A stretch of DNA of 64,000 nucleotides from Janibacter sp. HTCC2649 (GCF_000152705.1 NZ_CH672413.1:310001-374000); one strand, 5' to 3'. Shown: positions 17,301 through 27,078, counted from the first letter of the stretch. The notes: a model not told the origin generated them from the sequence alone. Translations and numbers: made by a program.

Positions 17301-18232
17301 GCGGCCGGATCACCCGCCGTGACCTGCTGCTCCACGTCGGTGAGCTCGACCGGTGGGAGCGGGCGAGCACCGGACGGTCGTCGCGTCGGCGGATCCCACC
17401 GCCGGCTCTCGCGAGCGACCAGGTGCGCGAGCGTGCGGCCGCCCAGTCGCAGGCAGCCCGGCCGGTCGTGGCCGCCGCGGACCAGTCGGTCCAGCTCACC
17501 CTCGATCTCGGTGACCGACCCGAACTCACCCCCGGCACCGGTCTGCCCGAGATGACCGGCACCGAGCGGGTCCGGGCAGAGCTCGACGTCCTCGGGCTCG
17601 ACGCCTCGGCGCACGTCGTCGAGTTCTACGGGCCGATGCTCGACGCGCTCGGAGTCGTCCGCAGCCGCGACCTGCTCCGGTCGCGGAGCAACAGCGAGGT
17701 GTGGGTCGCCGGGGTCAAGGTCGCGACCCAGACCCCACCCATCCGGTCGGGGCGCCGAGTCGTCTTCCTCACCCTCGACGACTCCACGGGTCCGGTCGAC
17801 GCCACCTTCTTCGAAGACGTCCAGGGCCCTTATGCCGCAACGGTCTTCCACTCCTGGCTCCTGTTGGTGCGTGGTGTCGTTCGTCGAACGGGGTCCCGCG
17901 GGATCTCGGTCCGGGCGACCGGGGCCTGGGAGCTCGCGGGCCTCTGGGAGGCCTGGCGCGATGGTGGGCACGCGGCGGTCGTGCGCGCCCTCGAGAACGC
18001 CGATGCCGAGGCGATTGCCCGGGCACAGGCGGGGGAGAAGGAGGCCGATGCCCAAGGGAGGCGTCGAGTGCTCGTGCACGCGTCCGGGTTCAAGCAGTCG
18101 CCCTACGCCGACATCAAGCCGGCTGGTGCGCCCGCCAACGACGGGCACCTCGTCGCCTCGATCGCCGTGCCCGACCACGGCACGCCGTCACGCAAGCTGT
18201 GGCACTCCAGCCCCGGCAGCTCCGGCCACTGA
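14384..18232 (+). CDS. dnaE2: Error-prone DNA polymerase DnaE2 (ImuC)
   Basis: 1282 residues, a C-family polymerase of the damage-tolerance type. The N-terminal PHP domain starts HLHVASGYSMRFGASTP. The polymerase palm has ELPDIDIDVESARR near residue 466. The thumb/fingers follow, with LGCFQIESPGQR and SFGFCKAHAAAFA. A clamp-binding-like QLTLDL lies near 1037, and a C-terminal OB fold contains VWVAGVKVATQTPP. DnaE2 works with ImuA'/ImuB in mycobacteria; neither is in this window, though dinB is 2 kb downstream. A 60-bp palindromic repeat encodes residues 158-177 in frame. A LexA box precedes the operon. Confidence 0.95.
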   Translation: MNPDFVHLHVASGYSMRFGASTPEDLVERAADDGQPALALTDRDGLYGAVRFAMACGKAGIAPILGVDLAVGAEPVPGRPVRKVRTPVRGGAVVDQRLPRVTVLARGRAAGTGRGLGWAALCRLVTDTHLRGERGQPVTLPDLLARWCRGGDPSSTTDFVPRTDNSLALAVRAGHEVEEPSRLRVLLGPDSDVGRALLARRPTEARALLERWRAILPPDALAIEIVGNGGPEGTPGSRVHARHLLGLADEARVPAILTAAVRHADRDGVRTVDILDAARRLVVLDSRHLDRVTDAGHLATSEEMWLRALEVTGDNGRAAQLIGATLALADECVLDARADLGIGAVHLPEPSILGIEAGVDPHQVLTERCRAAVNGRFPALGDAARHTVLSRLDDELRVIADLGYPTYFLTVAEVTDLIKARGVRVAARGSGAGSLVNYLLGISGVDPIRHDLLMERFCSPLRAELPDIDIDVESARRTEIYEAILDRFGGERVTCVSMMDTYKVRHAVRDVGAALGMPPIEIDEIAKAFPHIRAKDARSAIADLPELRSRGLDAPRLNTFFELVERLDGLPRHIALHPCGVVLSNAGLLDRTPVEASWLGFPMSHFDKDDVETLGLLKLDVLGIRMQSAMAHAVAEVRRVDGVEVDLDDETQVPLEDPATYRLIRSTHTLGCFQIESPGQRELIGKFGPERFGDLIIDISLFRPGPVKSDMIRPFLESRHGWSKPQLLHPTLVPALAETEGVVVFHEQVLRIVAETTGVTLAQADEVRRTMGSPKGQEEIEAWWRPAARARGYAPADVDLIWSVLKSFASFGFCKAHAAAFALPTYHSAWLKTHHPAAFLAGVLTHDPGMYPKRLILDDARSLGIAVLGLDVNGSGDTYRIERLECGGESDFVPVHPDLPDASDYGIRLSLTDVKGISGAEVASIVAAQPFSNLGDFWSRATVSRPIVERLVMAGAFDSMHGIGGSGSGLGRRGRITRRDLLLHVGELDRWERASTGRSSRRRIPPPALASDQVRERAAAQSQAARPVVAAADQSVQLTLDLGDRPELTPGTGLPEMTGTERVRAELDVLGLDASAHVVEFYGPMLDALGVVRSRDLLRSRSNSEVWVAGVKVATQTPPIRSGRRVVFLTLDDSTGPVDATFFEDVQGPYAATVFHSWLLLVRGVVRRTGSRGISVRATGAWELAGLWEAWRDGGHAAVVRALENADAEAIARAQAGEKEADAQGRRRVLVHASGFKQSPYADIKPAGAPANDGHLVASIAVPDHGTPSRKLWHSSPGSSGH
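14855..14914. repeat. 60-bp palindromic element inside dnaE2
   Basis: Two perfect 21-nt inverted arms (14855-14875 and 14894-14914; core CTTCGTGCCCCGCACGGA) flank an 18-nt loop AACTCGCTGGCGCTCGCC. The whole element is 20 codons, in frame, and encodes DFVPRTD...AVRAGHEV. The same arms and a near-identical loop recur at 46.6 kb, and the arms recur at 22.1 kb. It therefore looks like a dispersed element inserted into a coding region. Confidence 0.92.
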
Positions 18233-18284
18233 GGTGGTCAGGAATCGAGAAGCACCTTCTGAGGCGCGTCCCTACGGTGAATTC

Positions 18285-18758
18285 ATGACAACCACGACAG
18301 CAACCACGAAGACCGCATCCACCACGAGCACCACCACCGACGGATTCACCGCCGACGAGCGGGCCGCCATGAAGACGCGCGCCAAGGAGCTTCGCGCCGA
18401 GGCGAAGGGCGCCAAGGACAGGGCCGCCGGTGAAGCCGACCTGCTGGCCAAGATCGCCGAGATGCCCGACGCCGACCGCGTGCTGGCGCAGCGCATCCAC
18501 TCGCTCGTCAGCGAGACCGCGCCGGAACTCATGCCGAAGACCTGGTACGGCATGCCGGCATACGCCAACGCCGAAGGCAAGGTCGTCCTCCACTTCAAGG
18601 CAGCCGCGAAGTTCGGCTCGCGCTACGCCACCCTCGGCTTCAGCGACTCCGCGCTCCTCGACGAGGGGACGGTGTGGCCGACCGAGTTCGCGATCACCCG
18701 GCTCACCGACGCCGACGAGAAGATGATCACCGCCCTCGTGACCAAGGCCGTGGCCTGA
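18285..18758 (+). CDS. DUF1801 (YdhG-like) domain protein
   Basis: 157 residues from ATG 18285. The N-terminus is Thr-rich (MTTTTATTKTASTTSTTTDG), then a charged helix (MKTRAKELRAEAKGAKDRAAGEADLLAKI). The DUF1801 core follows: LVSETAPELMPKTWYGMPAYAN, VVLHFKAAAKFGSRYATLGF. Family members have been called iron-chaperone-like or are simply uncharacterised. It is convergent with the AhpD-like gene and stands alone after dnaE2. Confidence 0.85.
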   Translation: MTTTTATTKTASTTSTTTDGFTADERAAMKTRAKELRAEAKGAKDRAAGEADLLAKIAEMPDADRVLAQRIHSLVSETAPELMPKTWYGMPAYANAEGKVVLHFKAAAKFGSRYATLGFSDSALLDEGTVWPTEFAITRLTDADEKMITALVTKAVA

Positions 18759-18786
18759 GGGTCTCCCGCCCCGAAGCCCGGTGGCC

Positions 18787-19377
18787 TCAGGTCCCGGCGA
18801 CGGGGCGCCCGACCAGCATCGACTGGAGCTGCTCCACCGGGAACGCTCCGGCGGTCTGCGGGTCGGCCTGGACGCCGAGGGCGTCGAGGACGGCGGTGAA
18901 GAAGCACCTGGCCCCGACCGCGAGTGCCACATCCGTGATCTCCGCGTCCGAGAGCCCCGCCGCGTGCAGCCGGTCGATGTCCGACCGTTCGACCGACGCC
19001 GCGTCCATGGCCACCTTGGTGGCGAACTCATAGACCGTCCGGTCCTGATCATCCAGACCAGAGCCGTCCGGGTGCTCACAGATGGACGACAGGGTGGCTC
19101 CGTCGCCCGCGACGTCCCTGAGGAACTTCGAGTGGGCGACCGTGCACACGGTCGAGCGTCGGGCCCGGGCCGCCGCGATGGTCGCGATCTCGAAGCGCCG
19201 CCGGTCCATCCCTTCGCGGATGGTCTGGTTGAGGGAGGCCCAGGCCTGTGCCACGTCAGGCCGGTGGGAGAAGGCGCCTGCATAGTCCGGCAGGAAGCCC
19301 CACATGGTCTGTTGGGACGCGTACCACGTGCTGAGGTCATCGTCGGCCCGGTCGGGCTCGATTCGGGGGATGAACAT
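18787..19377 (-). CDS. Carboxymuconolactone decarboxylase/AhpD-family protein
   Basis: 196 residues from ATG 19377 (MFIPRIEPDRADDDL). Helical AhpD-like fold with EIATIAAARARRSTVCTVAHSKFL. The usual peroxidase motif is CxxCxxxH; here it reads SxxCxxxH, so the resolving pair is incomplete and classic alkyl-hydroperoxidase activity is doubtful. A second copy of the fold continues toward the C-terminus (EITDVALAVGARCFFTAVLDALG). The substrate is unknown. Confidence 0.88.
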   Translation of the reverse strand: MFIPRIEPDRADDDLSTWYASQQTMWGFLPDYAGAFSHRPDVAQAWASLNQTIREGMDRRRFEIATIAAARARRSTVCTVAHSKFLRDVAGDGATLSSICEHPDGSGLDDQDRTVYEFATKVAMDAASVERSDIDRLHAAGLSDAEITDVALAVGARCFFTAVLDALGVQADPQTAGAFPVEQLQSMLVGRPVAGT

Positions 19378-19553
19378 GTCTCGAGTGTCCGACCGTGAGC
19401 CGGGCCGTGTCTGCCAAACGTGGGGACGCGCTGCGGCCGCGCCGCACCGCTCGGGAGGGCACGACGGTGTCGTGGCGGGCAACTAGGCTGGTGGGCGCGC
19501 GAGGCACCCTGCTGCGCGCGCTGCCCCAAGGGCACCTGACGAGAGGTGGATCC

Positions 19554-20330
19554 GTGACCGAGGACGCGACGATCGCACGCCGCACCGGGGTCTCGACCTC
19601 ACCGCGCACCGCGGCGATGTGGGCAGCCGTCGATGAGGTCGTCCGCGCCCGCAGCGCCGAGCTCGAGCGCCCCCTCCGGGTCATCGACCTGGGTGGCGGC
19701 ACGGGCGGCCTGGCGGTTCCGCTCGCCGTTGCCGGTCATGACGTCACGGTCGTCGACCCCAGTCCCGACGCGCTCGCGTCCCTGCGCCGCCGGGCCGCCG
19801 AGGCCCAGGCATCGTCACGGGTCAGCGCCGTCCAGGGGGACGCCGACACCCTGGAGTCCCTCGTCGGACGCGATCGGCCCGACCTCGTGTTGTGTCACGG
19901 CACCCTCGAATACGTCGACGACCCGCAGGCGACGCTCGCCCAGATCGCCGGCGTCCTCGCGCCGGGTGGCATCCTCAGCCTCGTCGTCCCGCAGCGTTCG
20001 GCCGCCGTCATCGCGCGTGCCCTCGCCGGCCAGTTCGTCCAGGCCCTCGCGGCCCTCGACCGACCCGACGGGCGCTGGGGCGACGCCGACCCCGTGCCGC
20101 GTCGCTTCGACCGCGCCGGTGTCGTCGGCCTCATCGAGGCCAGCGGACTCACGATCACTGGAGCACACGGCATACGCATCTTCAGTGATCTCGTCCCGTC
20201 GGCCCTCGTCGACTCCGACGCGGACCGGGCCGCGCTCCTCGACCTCGAGCGGGCCGTGGCAGCGCACCCGGAGTTCGCGGTCCTCGCCGACCTCGGCACG
20301 TCGCTGCACGTCATCGCCAGCCGACCCTGA
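19554..20330 (+). CDS. Class I SAM-dependent methyltransferase
   Basis: 258 residues from GTG 19554, which has GAGAGGTGG upstream; the frame is open further 5' but lacks a ribosome site. Motif I is VIDLGGGTGGLAVPLA, motif II VTVVDPSPDAL, and DLVLCHGTLEYVDDP is motif IV-like. The C-terminal third is probably a substrate cap. The substrate is unknown. It sits 6 nt before dinB, and this pairing is common in Micrococcales. The codon GGC ATA CGC at 20169 uses rare ATA to spell the CGGCATAC octamer. Confidence 0.9.
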   Translation: MTEDATIARRTGVSTSPRTAAMWAAVDEVVRARSAELERPLRVIDLGGGTGGLAVPLAVAGHDVTVVDPSPDALASLRRRAAEAQASSRVSAVQGDADTLESLVGRDRPDLVLCHGTLEYVDDPQATLAQIAGVLAPGGILSLVVPQRSAAVIARALAGQFVQALAALDRPDGRWGDADPVPRRFDRAGVVGLIEASGLTITGAHGIRIFSDLVPSALVDSDADRAALLDLERAVAAHPEFAVLADLGTSLHVIASRP

Positions 20331-20336
20331 GAGCGC

Positions 20337-21590
<1,254 letters not shown>

Positions 21591-21697
21591 AGGAACCAGC
21601 ACCGACGCTGGCGAAGCAACGAAACAGCGGTCTCGAACGTTGTTGTTGGTGGAAGATCAATGACACGTCGCATCACACCGCACACCAGGAGGACGCC

Positions 21698-22096
21698 GTG
21701 CCGCTGTCAGAGCACGAGCAGCGAATGCTCGAGCAGTTGGAGCAGGCCCTGGTCGCCGATGACCCGAAGTTCGCCTCCAACATGGAGGGAACCCGGCGAG
21801 GCGGCCCAACGCGCCTGCGCTGGATCATCGGTGTCGTCGGAGCGCTTGCCGGTCTCGGCCTCGTCCTCGTCGGCATCCAGACCACGATGTGGGTCGGTGC
21901 CGCAGGGTTCGCCGTGATGGTCGCTGCTGTGGCCTACGCCCTCACACCTCCGCGCCGTGGCGGCAAGCTGGCCGTCGTCCGCGAAGACGGCACGAAGGGT
22001 CCAGCCACTTCCGGTCGCAAGCAGAAGAGCGGCTCGGGGTTCATGGACAAGCTCGACAACCGGTGGGACCGCCGAGGCCAGGACGGCTGGCACTGA
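21698..22096 (+). CDS. DUF3040 membrane protein
   Basis: 132 residues from GTG 21698, with AGGAGG 6-11 nt upstream. The start MPLSEHEQRMLEQLEQALVADDPKFA is the DUF3040 signature. Two membrane helices follow (about 43-62 and 66-85), then a basic cytosolic tail. Function is unknown; in actinobacteria the gene usually lies near division/wall loci. Its stop is followed directly by the 22.1-kb palindromic repeat array. Confidence 0.9.
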   Translation: MPLSEHEQRMLEQLEQALVADDPKFASNMEGTRRGGPTRLRWIIGVVGALAGLGLVLVGIQTTMWVGAAGFAVMVAAVAYALTPPRRGGKLAVVREDGTKGPATSGRKQKSGSGFMDKLDNRWDRRGQDGWH

Positions 22097-22109
22097 CCTG
22101 ACCCGCTTC

Positions 22110-22274
22110 GACTCCGTGCCCCGCACGGACTTGTCGTCGGGCCGTAGGCCCTCCCGCATGTCCGTGCGGGGCACGAAGTCGGGGTTGCGCTGTCCGTGCG
22201 GGGCACGAAGTTGGTGACACGTGTCCGTGCGGGGCACGAAGTTGGTGACGTATGTCCGTGCGGGGCACGAAGTC
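22110..22274. repeat. Palindromic repeat array between convergent genes
   Basis: One reverse arm (22110-22130, one mismatch to the dnaE2 copy) and four forward arms GTCCGTGCGGGGCACGAAG at 22160, 22192, 22223 and 22254. The forward arms are spaced 32, 31 and 31 nt, so the last three form a 31-bp tandem repeat with GGTGAC-type linkers. The reverse arm can pair with any forward arm. The array fills the gap between the DUF3040 stop (22096) and the DUF456 stop (22277), so it may act as a bidirectional terminator. Confidence 0.9.
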
Positions 22275-22276
22275 GG

Positions 22277-22771
22277 TTACGTGGCGAGGACGCCGATCAC
22301 CCAGGTGACGGCGATGAGCACTCCGGCGCACAGCTCGATGCCCATGCTCGTGAGCACGGCGACGAGCGCGCTCTTGGTGCGCGACCAGGCCTGGGCGCGA
22401 TCGCGCGTCCGGCCGTGCTCGATGACATAGATCCCCAGCACGAAGCCGATGATGAAGCCGATGACCGGGATGACGAACATCCCGATGATGCCGAGCACGA
22501 CGGCCAGCAGCAACGTCGACGTCTTCACCCCTTGCTCGCGCAGCCGCTTGCCGGGGATGAGGAACTGGATGATCACCCCGGCGGCGTAGATCGCCAGGCA
22601 CACGCCGAAGAACGTCCAGGCGGTCGTGCCACCGGTCTCGTAGGCCCACAGCAACACGCCGAGAACCGCGAGAAGCAGTCCGGGGATGACGGGAATGACG
22701 ATGCCGACGATTCCCACAAAAATGAGAATCGCCGGCACCCAGACGCTGGTGCCCTCCGGCAGGAGGTTCAC
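22277..22771 (-). CDS. DUF456 membrane protein
   Basis: 164 residues with about four hydrophobic segments: ILIFVGIVGIVIPVIPGLLLA, WTFFGVCLAIYAAGVIIQF, LLLAVVLGIIGMFVIPVIGF and a C-terminal helix ending in GVLAT. The repeated GIxGIxIPVIPG and GIIGMFVIPVIG glycine motifs are characteristic of DUF456 (glycine-zipper-like), a family without known function. Its stop codon TAA is 2 nt from the last palindromic repeat arm. Confidence 0.88.
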   Translation of the reverse strand: MNLLPEGTSVWVPAILIFVGIVGIVIPVIPGLLLAVLGVLLWAYETGGTTAWTFFGVCLAIYAAGVIIQFLIPGKRLREQGVKTSTLLLAVVLGIIGMFVIPVIGFIIGFVLGIYVIEHGRTRDRAQAWSRTKSALVAVLTSMGIELCAGVLIAVTWVIGVLAT

Positions 22772-22782
22772 GTAAGGGAGAG

Positions 22783-23001
22783 TCAGACGTCGATGTCCGC
22801 GACGGTCGGCGGCTCCGTCAGACGGTCGCTCTCGTCAGTGATGTCCGCGTGGTCGCGGAGCTTCGGCAGGTGCTCCCGGCCGTGGTGAGCGCAGAAGAGC
22901 AGCTCCCCACCGACGTGGAGGGTCGCCCGAACGTAGGCCTGGGCACCACAGCGGTCACAGCGGTCCGCGGCGGTCATGGTGGGTGCCAGTGCGGTTGTCA
23001 C
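22783..23001 (-). CDS. DUF7455-type small zinc-ribbon protein
   Basis: 72 residues from GTG 23001, preceded by GAGGAGG. CDRCGAQAYVRATL plus ELLFCAHHGREH gives a CxxC...CxxH zinc site typical of this short actinobacterial family. Function is unknown. It lies 11 nt upstream of the DUF456 gene on the same strand, so the two are probably one transcript. The 271-nt gap to the divergent parE-like gene holds both promoters. Confidence 0.85.
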   Translation of the reverse strand: MTTALAPTMTAADRCDRCGAQAYVRATLHVGGELLFCAHHGREHLPKLRDHADITDESDRLTEPPTVADIDV

Positions 23002-23272
23002 ATCGGCCTCCTCGGCTGATCTCGTCAATGGGCCCACGCGGATACGTGGGCGTCGAGCGTTGTAACAGTCAAACATGCCGAGGTGTTCCTGCGGGGGAGG
23101 TGCTCGCGTTGTGACCGATCCGATGCCGACGACACGATCATTCCTCACGTCACCGACAGCGCGCCTCGGCGGGGTCGTCAGAGCCCGGAGCTAGCCTGAG
23201 GCGAACGCACCACGCACGACGTGAGCACACGGCATACCCCTCACGTCTCACGCACGAAACCCGAAGGAACGC

Positions 23273-25420
23273 ATGAGCCCCACGTCCACGGCCAAGAAGG
23301 CCGCGACGACCAAGTCCTCGACCGACTACAGCGCGCACCACCTCCAGGTGCTCGAAGGTCTCGAGGCCGTGCGCAAGCGACCGGGTATGTACATCGGGTC
23401 GACCGACAGCCGCGGGCTCATGCACTGCCTGTGGGAGATCATCGACAACGCGGTCGACGAGGCGCTCGGTGGCCACGGCGACCGGATCGAGGTCATCCTC
23501 CACAAGGACGGCTCGGTCGAGGTCCGCGACGTCGCCCGAGGCATCCCCGTCGACATCGAGCCCCGCACCGGGCTCACAGGGGTCGAGGTCGTCTTCACCA
23601 AGCTGCACGCCGGCGGCAAGTTCGGTGGCGGGTCCTACACCGCGTCCGGTGGGCTCCACGGTGTCGGCGCGTCCGTCGTCAACGCCCTCTCCGCGCGCCT
23701 CGACGTCGAGGTGGACCGCGGTGGCAACACCTACGCGATGAGCTTCCGACGCGGCGAGCCCGGCTACTTCCCCGACGTCGCAAGCGCCGACAAGAGCCCC
23801 GACCACGAGTTCACGCCCTACGAGCGCACGAGCGAGCTCGCGATCATCGGCAAGGCGAAGCGCGGGGTCACGGGCACCCGCATCCGCTACTGGGCGGATC
23901 CGCAGATCTTCATCAGGGACGCCGAGTTCGACTACGACGGGCTGCTCGGCCGAGCCCGGCAGACGTCCTTCCTCGTGCCCGGTCTCGCGCTCGTCATCCG
24001 CGACGAGCGTGGCCTGCCCGGCACCGCGGGGGAGAGCGGGCCGCACGAGGAGGTCTTCCTCCACGACGGCGGTATCAGCGAGTACGCCGAGTTCCTGGCG
24101 CCCGATCCGGCAGTGACCGACGTCTGGCGACTTCAGGGCACCGGCAACTTCACCGAGACCGTGCCGGTCCTCGACGCCAAGGGGCACATGTCCCCGCAGG
24201 AGGTCGAGCGCGAGTGCGAGGTCGACGTCGCCGTGCGTTGGGGCACCGGCTACGACGCCAAGGTCAGCTCGTTCGTCAACATCATCGCGACGCCCAAGGG
24301 CGGCACGCACATGGCCGGCTTCGAGCAGGCGCTGCTCAAGGTGTTCCGCAAGCAGCTCGAGGTCAACGCCCGCAGGCTCAAGGTCGGCAGCGACAAGGTC
24401 GACAAGGACGACATCCTCGCGGGCCTCACGGCCGTCGTGACGGTGCGCCTCGCCGAGCCGCAGTTCGAGGGCCAGACCAAGGAGGTCCTCGGGACCAACG
24501 CGGTGCGGGCCATCGTCGGGCGGGTCATCGAGAAGGAGCTCACGGCCAACCTCACATCGACCAAGCGTGGCGAGAAGCAGCAGGCGGCCATGCTCCTCGA
24601 GAAGGTCACCGCCGAGATGAAGTCGCGCATCAGCGCGCGCCTGCACAAGGAGACCCAGCGCAAGAAGAACGCGCTCGAAACCTCCTCGCTGCCGGCCAAG
24701 CTCGCGGACTGCCGCAGCAACGACGTCGACAGGACCGAGCTGTTCATCGTCGAGGGTGACAGCGCCCTGGGCACGGCCAAGCTGGCCCGCAACTCCGACA
24801 TCCAGGCGCTGCTGCCGATCCGCGGCAAGATCCTCAACGTCCAGAAGGCCTCGCTCACCGACATGCTGGGCAACGCCGAGTGCGCCGCGATCATCCAGGT
24901 CCTCGGTGCGGGCTCGGGCCGTTCGTTCGACGTCGACGCCGCTCGCTACGGCAAGGTCATCATCATGACCGACGCCGATGTCGACGGCGCCCACATCCGC
25001 ACGCTGTTGCTCACCCTGTTCTTCCGCTACATGCGACCTCTCGTCGAGGCCGGACGCGTGTATGCCGCCGTGCCCCCGCTGCACCGCATCGAAGTCGCGG
25101 GCATGGGCGCCCGCAAGGGCGAGCTCATCTACACCTACTCCGAGGGTGAGATGCGCAAGACCGTCGCCTCGCTCGCCAAGAAGGGCCGCAACATCAAGCA
25201 GCCCATGCAGCGCTACAAGGGCCTGGGCGAGATGGACGCCGACCAGCTCGCCGAGACGACCATGGACCCGCACCACCGCACCCTGCGCAAGGTGACGATG
25301 GCCGATGCCGAGGCCTCCGAGCGCATCTTCGAGCTGCTCATGGGCAACGAGGTCGCGCCCCGCCGCGACTTCATCGTCAAGGGTTCGGCACGCCTCGACA
25401 AGGAGCGGATCGACGCCTGA
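23273..25420 (+). CDS. parE: Type IIA topoisomerase subunit B (ParE/GyrB-like)
   Basis: 715 residues, the ATPase/TOPRIM subunit. The GHKL ATPase shows EIIDNAVDEAL and SGGLHGVGASVVNAL; the TOPRIM domain has FIVEGDSALG near 492 and MTDADVDGAHI near 566. The C-terminal signature RYKGLGEMDADQLAETTM is present. The gene is shorter than E. coli GyrB and pairs with the parC-like gene 6.4 kb downstream on the opposite strand. It is most likely the second actinobacterial topoisomerase (topoisomerase IV) rather than the gyrase at oriC. GAAGGA precedes ATG 23273. The ParE name is my assignment from this pairing. Confidence 0.92.
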   Translation: MSPTSTAKKAATTKSSTDYSAHHLQVLEGLEAVRKRPGMYIGSTDSRGLMHCLWEIIDNAVDEALGGHGDRIEVILHKDGSVEVRDVARGIPVDIEPRTGLTGVEVVFTKLHAGGKFGGGSYTASGGLHGVGASVVNALSARLDVEVDRGGNTYAMSFRRGEPGYFPDVASADKSPDHEFTPYERTSELAIIGKAKRGVTGTRIRYWADPQIFIRDAEFDYDGLLGRARQTSFLVPGLALVIRDERGLPGTAGESGPHEEVFLHDGGISEYAEFLAPDPAVTDVWRLQGTGNFTETVPVLDAKGHMSPQEVERECEVDVAVRWGTGYDAKVSSFVNIIATPKGGTHMAGFEQALLKVFRKQLEVNARRLKVGSDKVDKDDILAGLTAVVTVRLAEPQFEGQTKEVLGTNAVRAIVGRVIEKELTANLTSTKRGEKQQAAMLLEKVTAEMKSRISARLHKETQRKKNALETSSLPAKLADCRSNDVDRTELFIVEGDSALGTAKLARNSDIQALLPIRGKILNVQKASLTDMLGNAECAAIIQVLGAGSGRSFDVDAARYGKVIIMTDADVDGAHIRTLLLTLFFRYMRPLVEAGRVYAAVPPLHRIEVAGMGARKGELIYTYSEGEMRKTVASLAKKGRNIKQPMQRYKGLGEMDADQLAETTMDPHHRTLRKVTMADAEASERIFELLMGNEVAPRRDFIVKGSARLDKERIDA

Positions 25421-25581
25421 CCAGGGCGGTCACGCAGGGTGAGGAGCCGCGAAGGCTTCCCAGCAAGCATTCGCCGAACTCACGGCATACCGGCGCGTTT
25501 GCGTTGCCCTCAGGCGTGATCTGGGCCACAGTGGGCCGTTACAGGCGCCGGGCACCCGGCGCCGAATCAGGAGGCGTGCAG

Positions 25582-27078
25582 ATGAGTGGTCACATCGACG
25601 AACGCGGTGGCACTGATGTCATCGATGCGCCCAAGGGCGGCGAGCCAGAGCTCAATCGGGTCATGGGCCCCAAGCTCCTGCTGCTGTTCATCGTCGGCGA
25701 CATCCTCGGGACGGGCGTCTATGCGCTGACCGGGTCGGTGGCCGGTGAAGTCGGTGGCGCGGCCTGGGCTCCCTTCCTCGTGGCCTTCATCGTCGCGACG
25801 ATCACGGCGTTCTCCTACCTCGAACTCGTGACGAAGTACCCGCAGGCAGCCGGCGCCGCGCTCTACACGCACAAGGCGTTCGGGATCCACTTCTTCACCT
25901 TCCTCGTGTGCTTCACCGTCATGTGCTCCGGCATCACGTCGGCCTCGACGGCCTCCAACGCCTTCGCCGGCTTCCTGCGCGATGGCTTCGGGATGAAGGA
26001 GGAGTGGCCGGCTGGGTCGAACCCCATCCTGTTCATCGCCCTCGGCTTCATGGCGCTGTGCGCAGCGGTCAACTTCCGTGGCGTGGGCGAGAGCGTCAAG
26101 GCCAACGTCGTGCTCACCCTCGTGGAGCTCTCCGGTCTGCTCCTGGTCATCTTCATCGGCCTGTATGCCGTGACCCAGGGCAAGGCGGACTTCTCCAAGA
26201 CGATCATCTTCGACAGCCCGAGCGACAAGAGCACCTTCTTTGCCATCACCGCGGCGACCTCTCTGGCGTTCTTCGCGATGGTCGGCTTCGAGGACTCGGT
26301 CAACATGGCCGAGGAGACGCACGAGCCCGCCAAGAACTTCCCGAAGATGATGCTCACCGGTCTCGGAATCACGGGCGTCATCTACATCCTCGTGTCGATC
26401 ACCGCGGTGGCGCTGGTGCCCGTGGGGAAGCTCGCCGACCCGAACGAGGCGTCCGCCCTCACCCAGGTGGTCGCCGCGGGCGCGCCGAACTTCCCGTTCG
26501 ACAAGATCTTCCCGTTCATCGGAATGTTCGCCGTGGCCAACTCGGCCCTCATCAACATGCTCATGGCCAGCCGGTTGCTCTACGGCATGGCCAAGCAGGA
26601 CGTGCTCCCGCCGTTCCTCGGCAAGGTGCACCCCACGCGTCGGACCCCGTGGGCGGCCATCCTGTTCACGACGGCCATCGCCTTCGGACTCATCATCTAC
26701 GTGGTGCGTGCCAACGGGAGCAAGGAAGGCGCTGGGACGGTCACGCTGCTCGGTGGCACCACGGCGTTGCTGCTGCTCTGTGTGTTCACGGTCGTCAACA
26801 TCGCTGTGCTCGTTCTGCGCAAGGATCCGGTGTCCCACAAGCACTTCATTGCTCCCTCGATCCTGCCCATCTTCGGCGCCGTGTTCTGTGCTTTCCTCGC
26901 GGGGCCGTGGGCGCGCAGCGACGATCAGCAGGAGCAGTACAAGATCGCGTTCGGCCTGCTCGTCGTCGGCGTGGTGCTGTGGGCACTCACCTGGGTGGTC
27001 AACCGCTTCTTCTTCGCCAAGAAGACCTACATGCGTGACCCCGACGAGCTCGGTGACCCCGACCACGAGCACCACTGA
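25582..27078 (+). CDS. APC-family amino acid permease
   Basis: 498 residues from ATG 25582, with AGGAGG 7 nt upstream. About 12 membrane helices. The APC signature is in helix 1 (LLLLFIVGDILGTGVYALTGSVAG) and helix 6 (AFFAMVGFEDSVNMAEETHEP). These regions bind the amino group of the substrate in the fold. The specific substrate, likely an amino acid, is not clear. The His/Asp-rich tail (DPDELGDPDHEHH) is cytosolic. It stands alone between parE and the convergent LacI gene. Confidence 0.9.
   Translation: MSGHIDERGGTDVIDAPKGGEPELNRVMGPKLLLLFIVGDILGTGVYALTGSVAGEVGGAAWAPFLVAFIVATITAFSYLELVTKYPQAAGAALYTHKAFGIHFFTFLVCFTVMCSGITSASTASNAFAGFLRDGFGMKEEWPAGSNPILFIALGFMALCAAVNFRGVGESVKANVVLTLVELSGLLLVIFIGLYAVTQGKADFSKTIIFDSPSDKSTFFAITAATSLAFFAMVGFEDSVNMAEETHEPAKNFPKMMLTGLGITGVIYILVSITAVALVPVGKLADPNEASALTQVVAAGAPNFPFDKIFPFIGMFAVANSALINMLMASRLLYGMAKQDVLPPFLGKVHPTRRTPWAAILFTTAIAFGLIIYVVRANGSKEGAGTVTLLGGTTALLLLCVFTVVNIAVLVLRKDPVSHKHFIAPSILPIFGAVFCAFLAGPWARSDDQQEQYKIAFGLLVVGVVLWALTWVVNRFFFAKKTYMRDPDELGDPDHEHH

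Noticed and set aside
22160-22274. CRISPR-like pattern: 21-nt repeats at regular 31-nt spacing
   Set aside because: Spacers are only about 10 nt and nearly identical to each other, no cas genes are nearby, and the same arms occur singly inside dnaE2 and at 46.6 kb. It is a palindromic tandem repeat.
25470-25500. Terminator after parE
   Set aside because: Only a 5-bp CGCCG/CGGCG stem with a 14-17-nt loop can form, so it is too weak to annotate.
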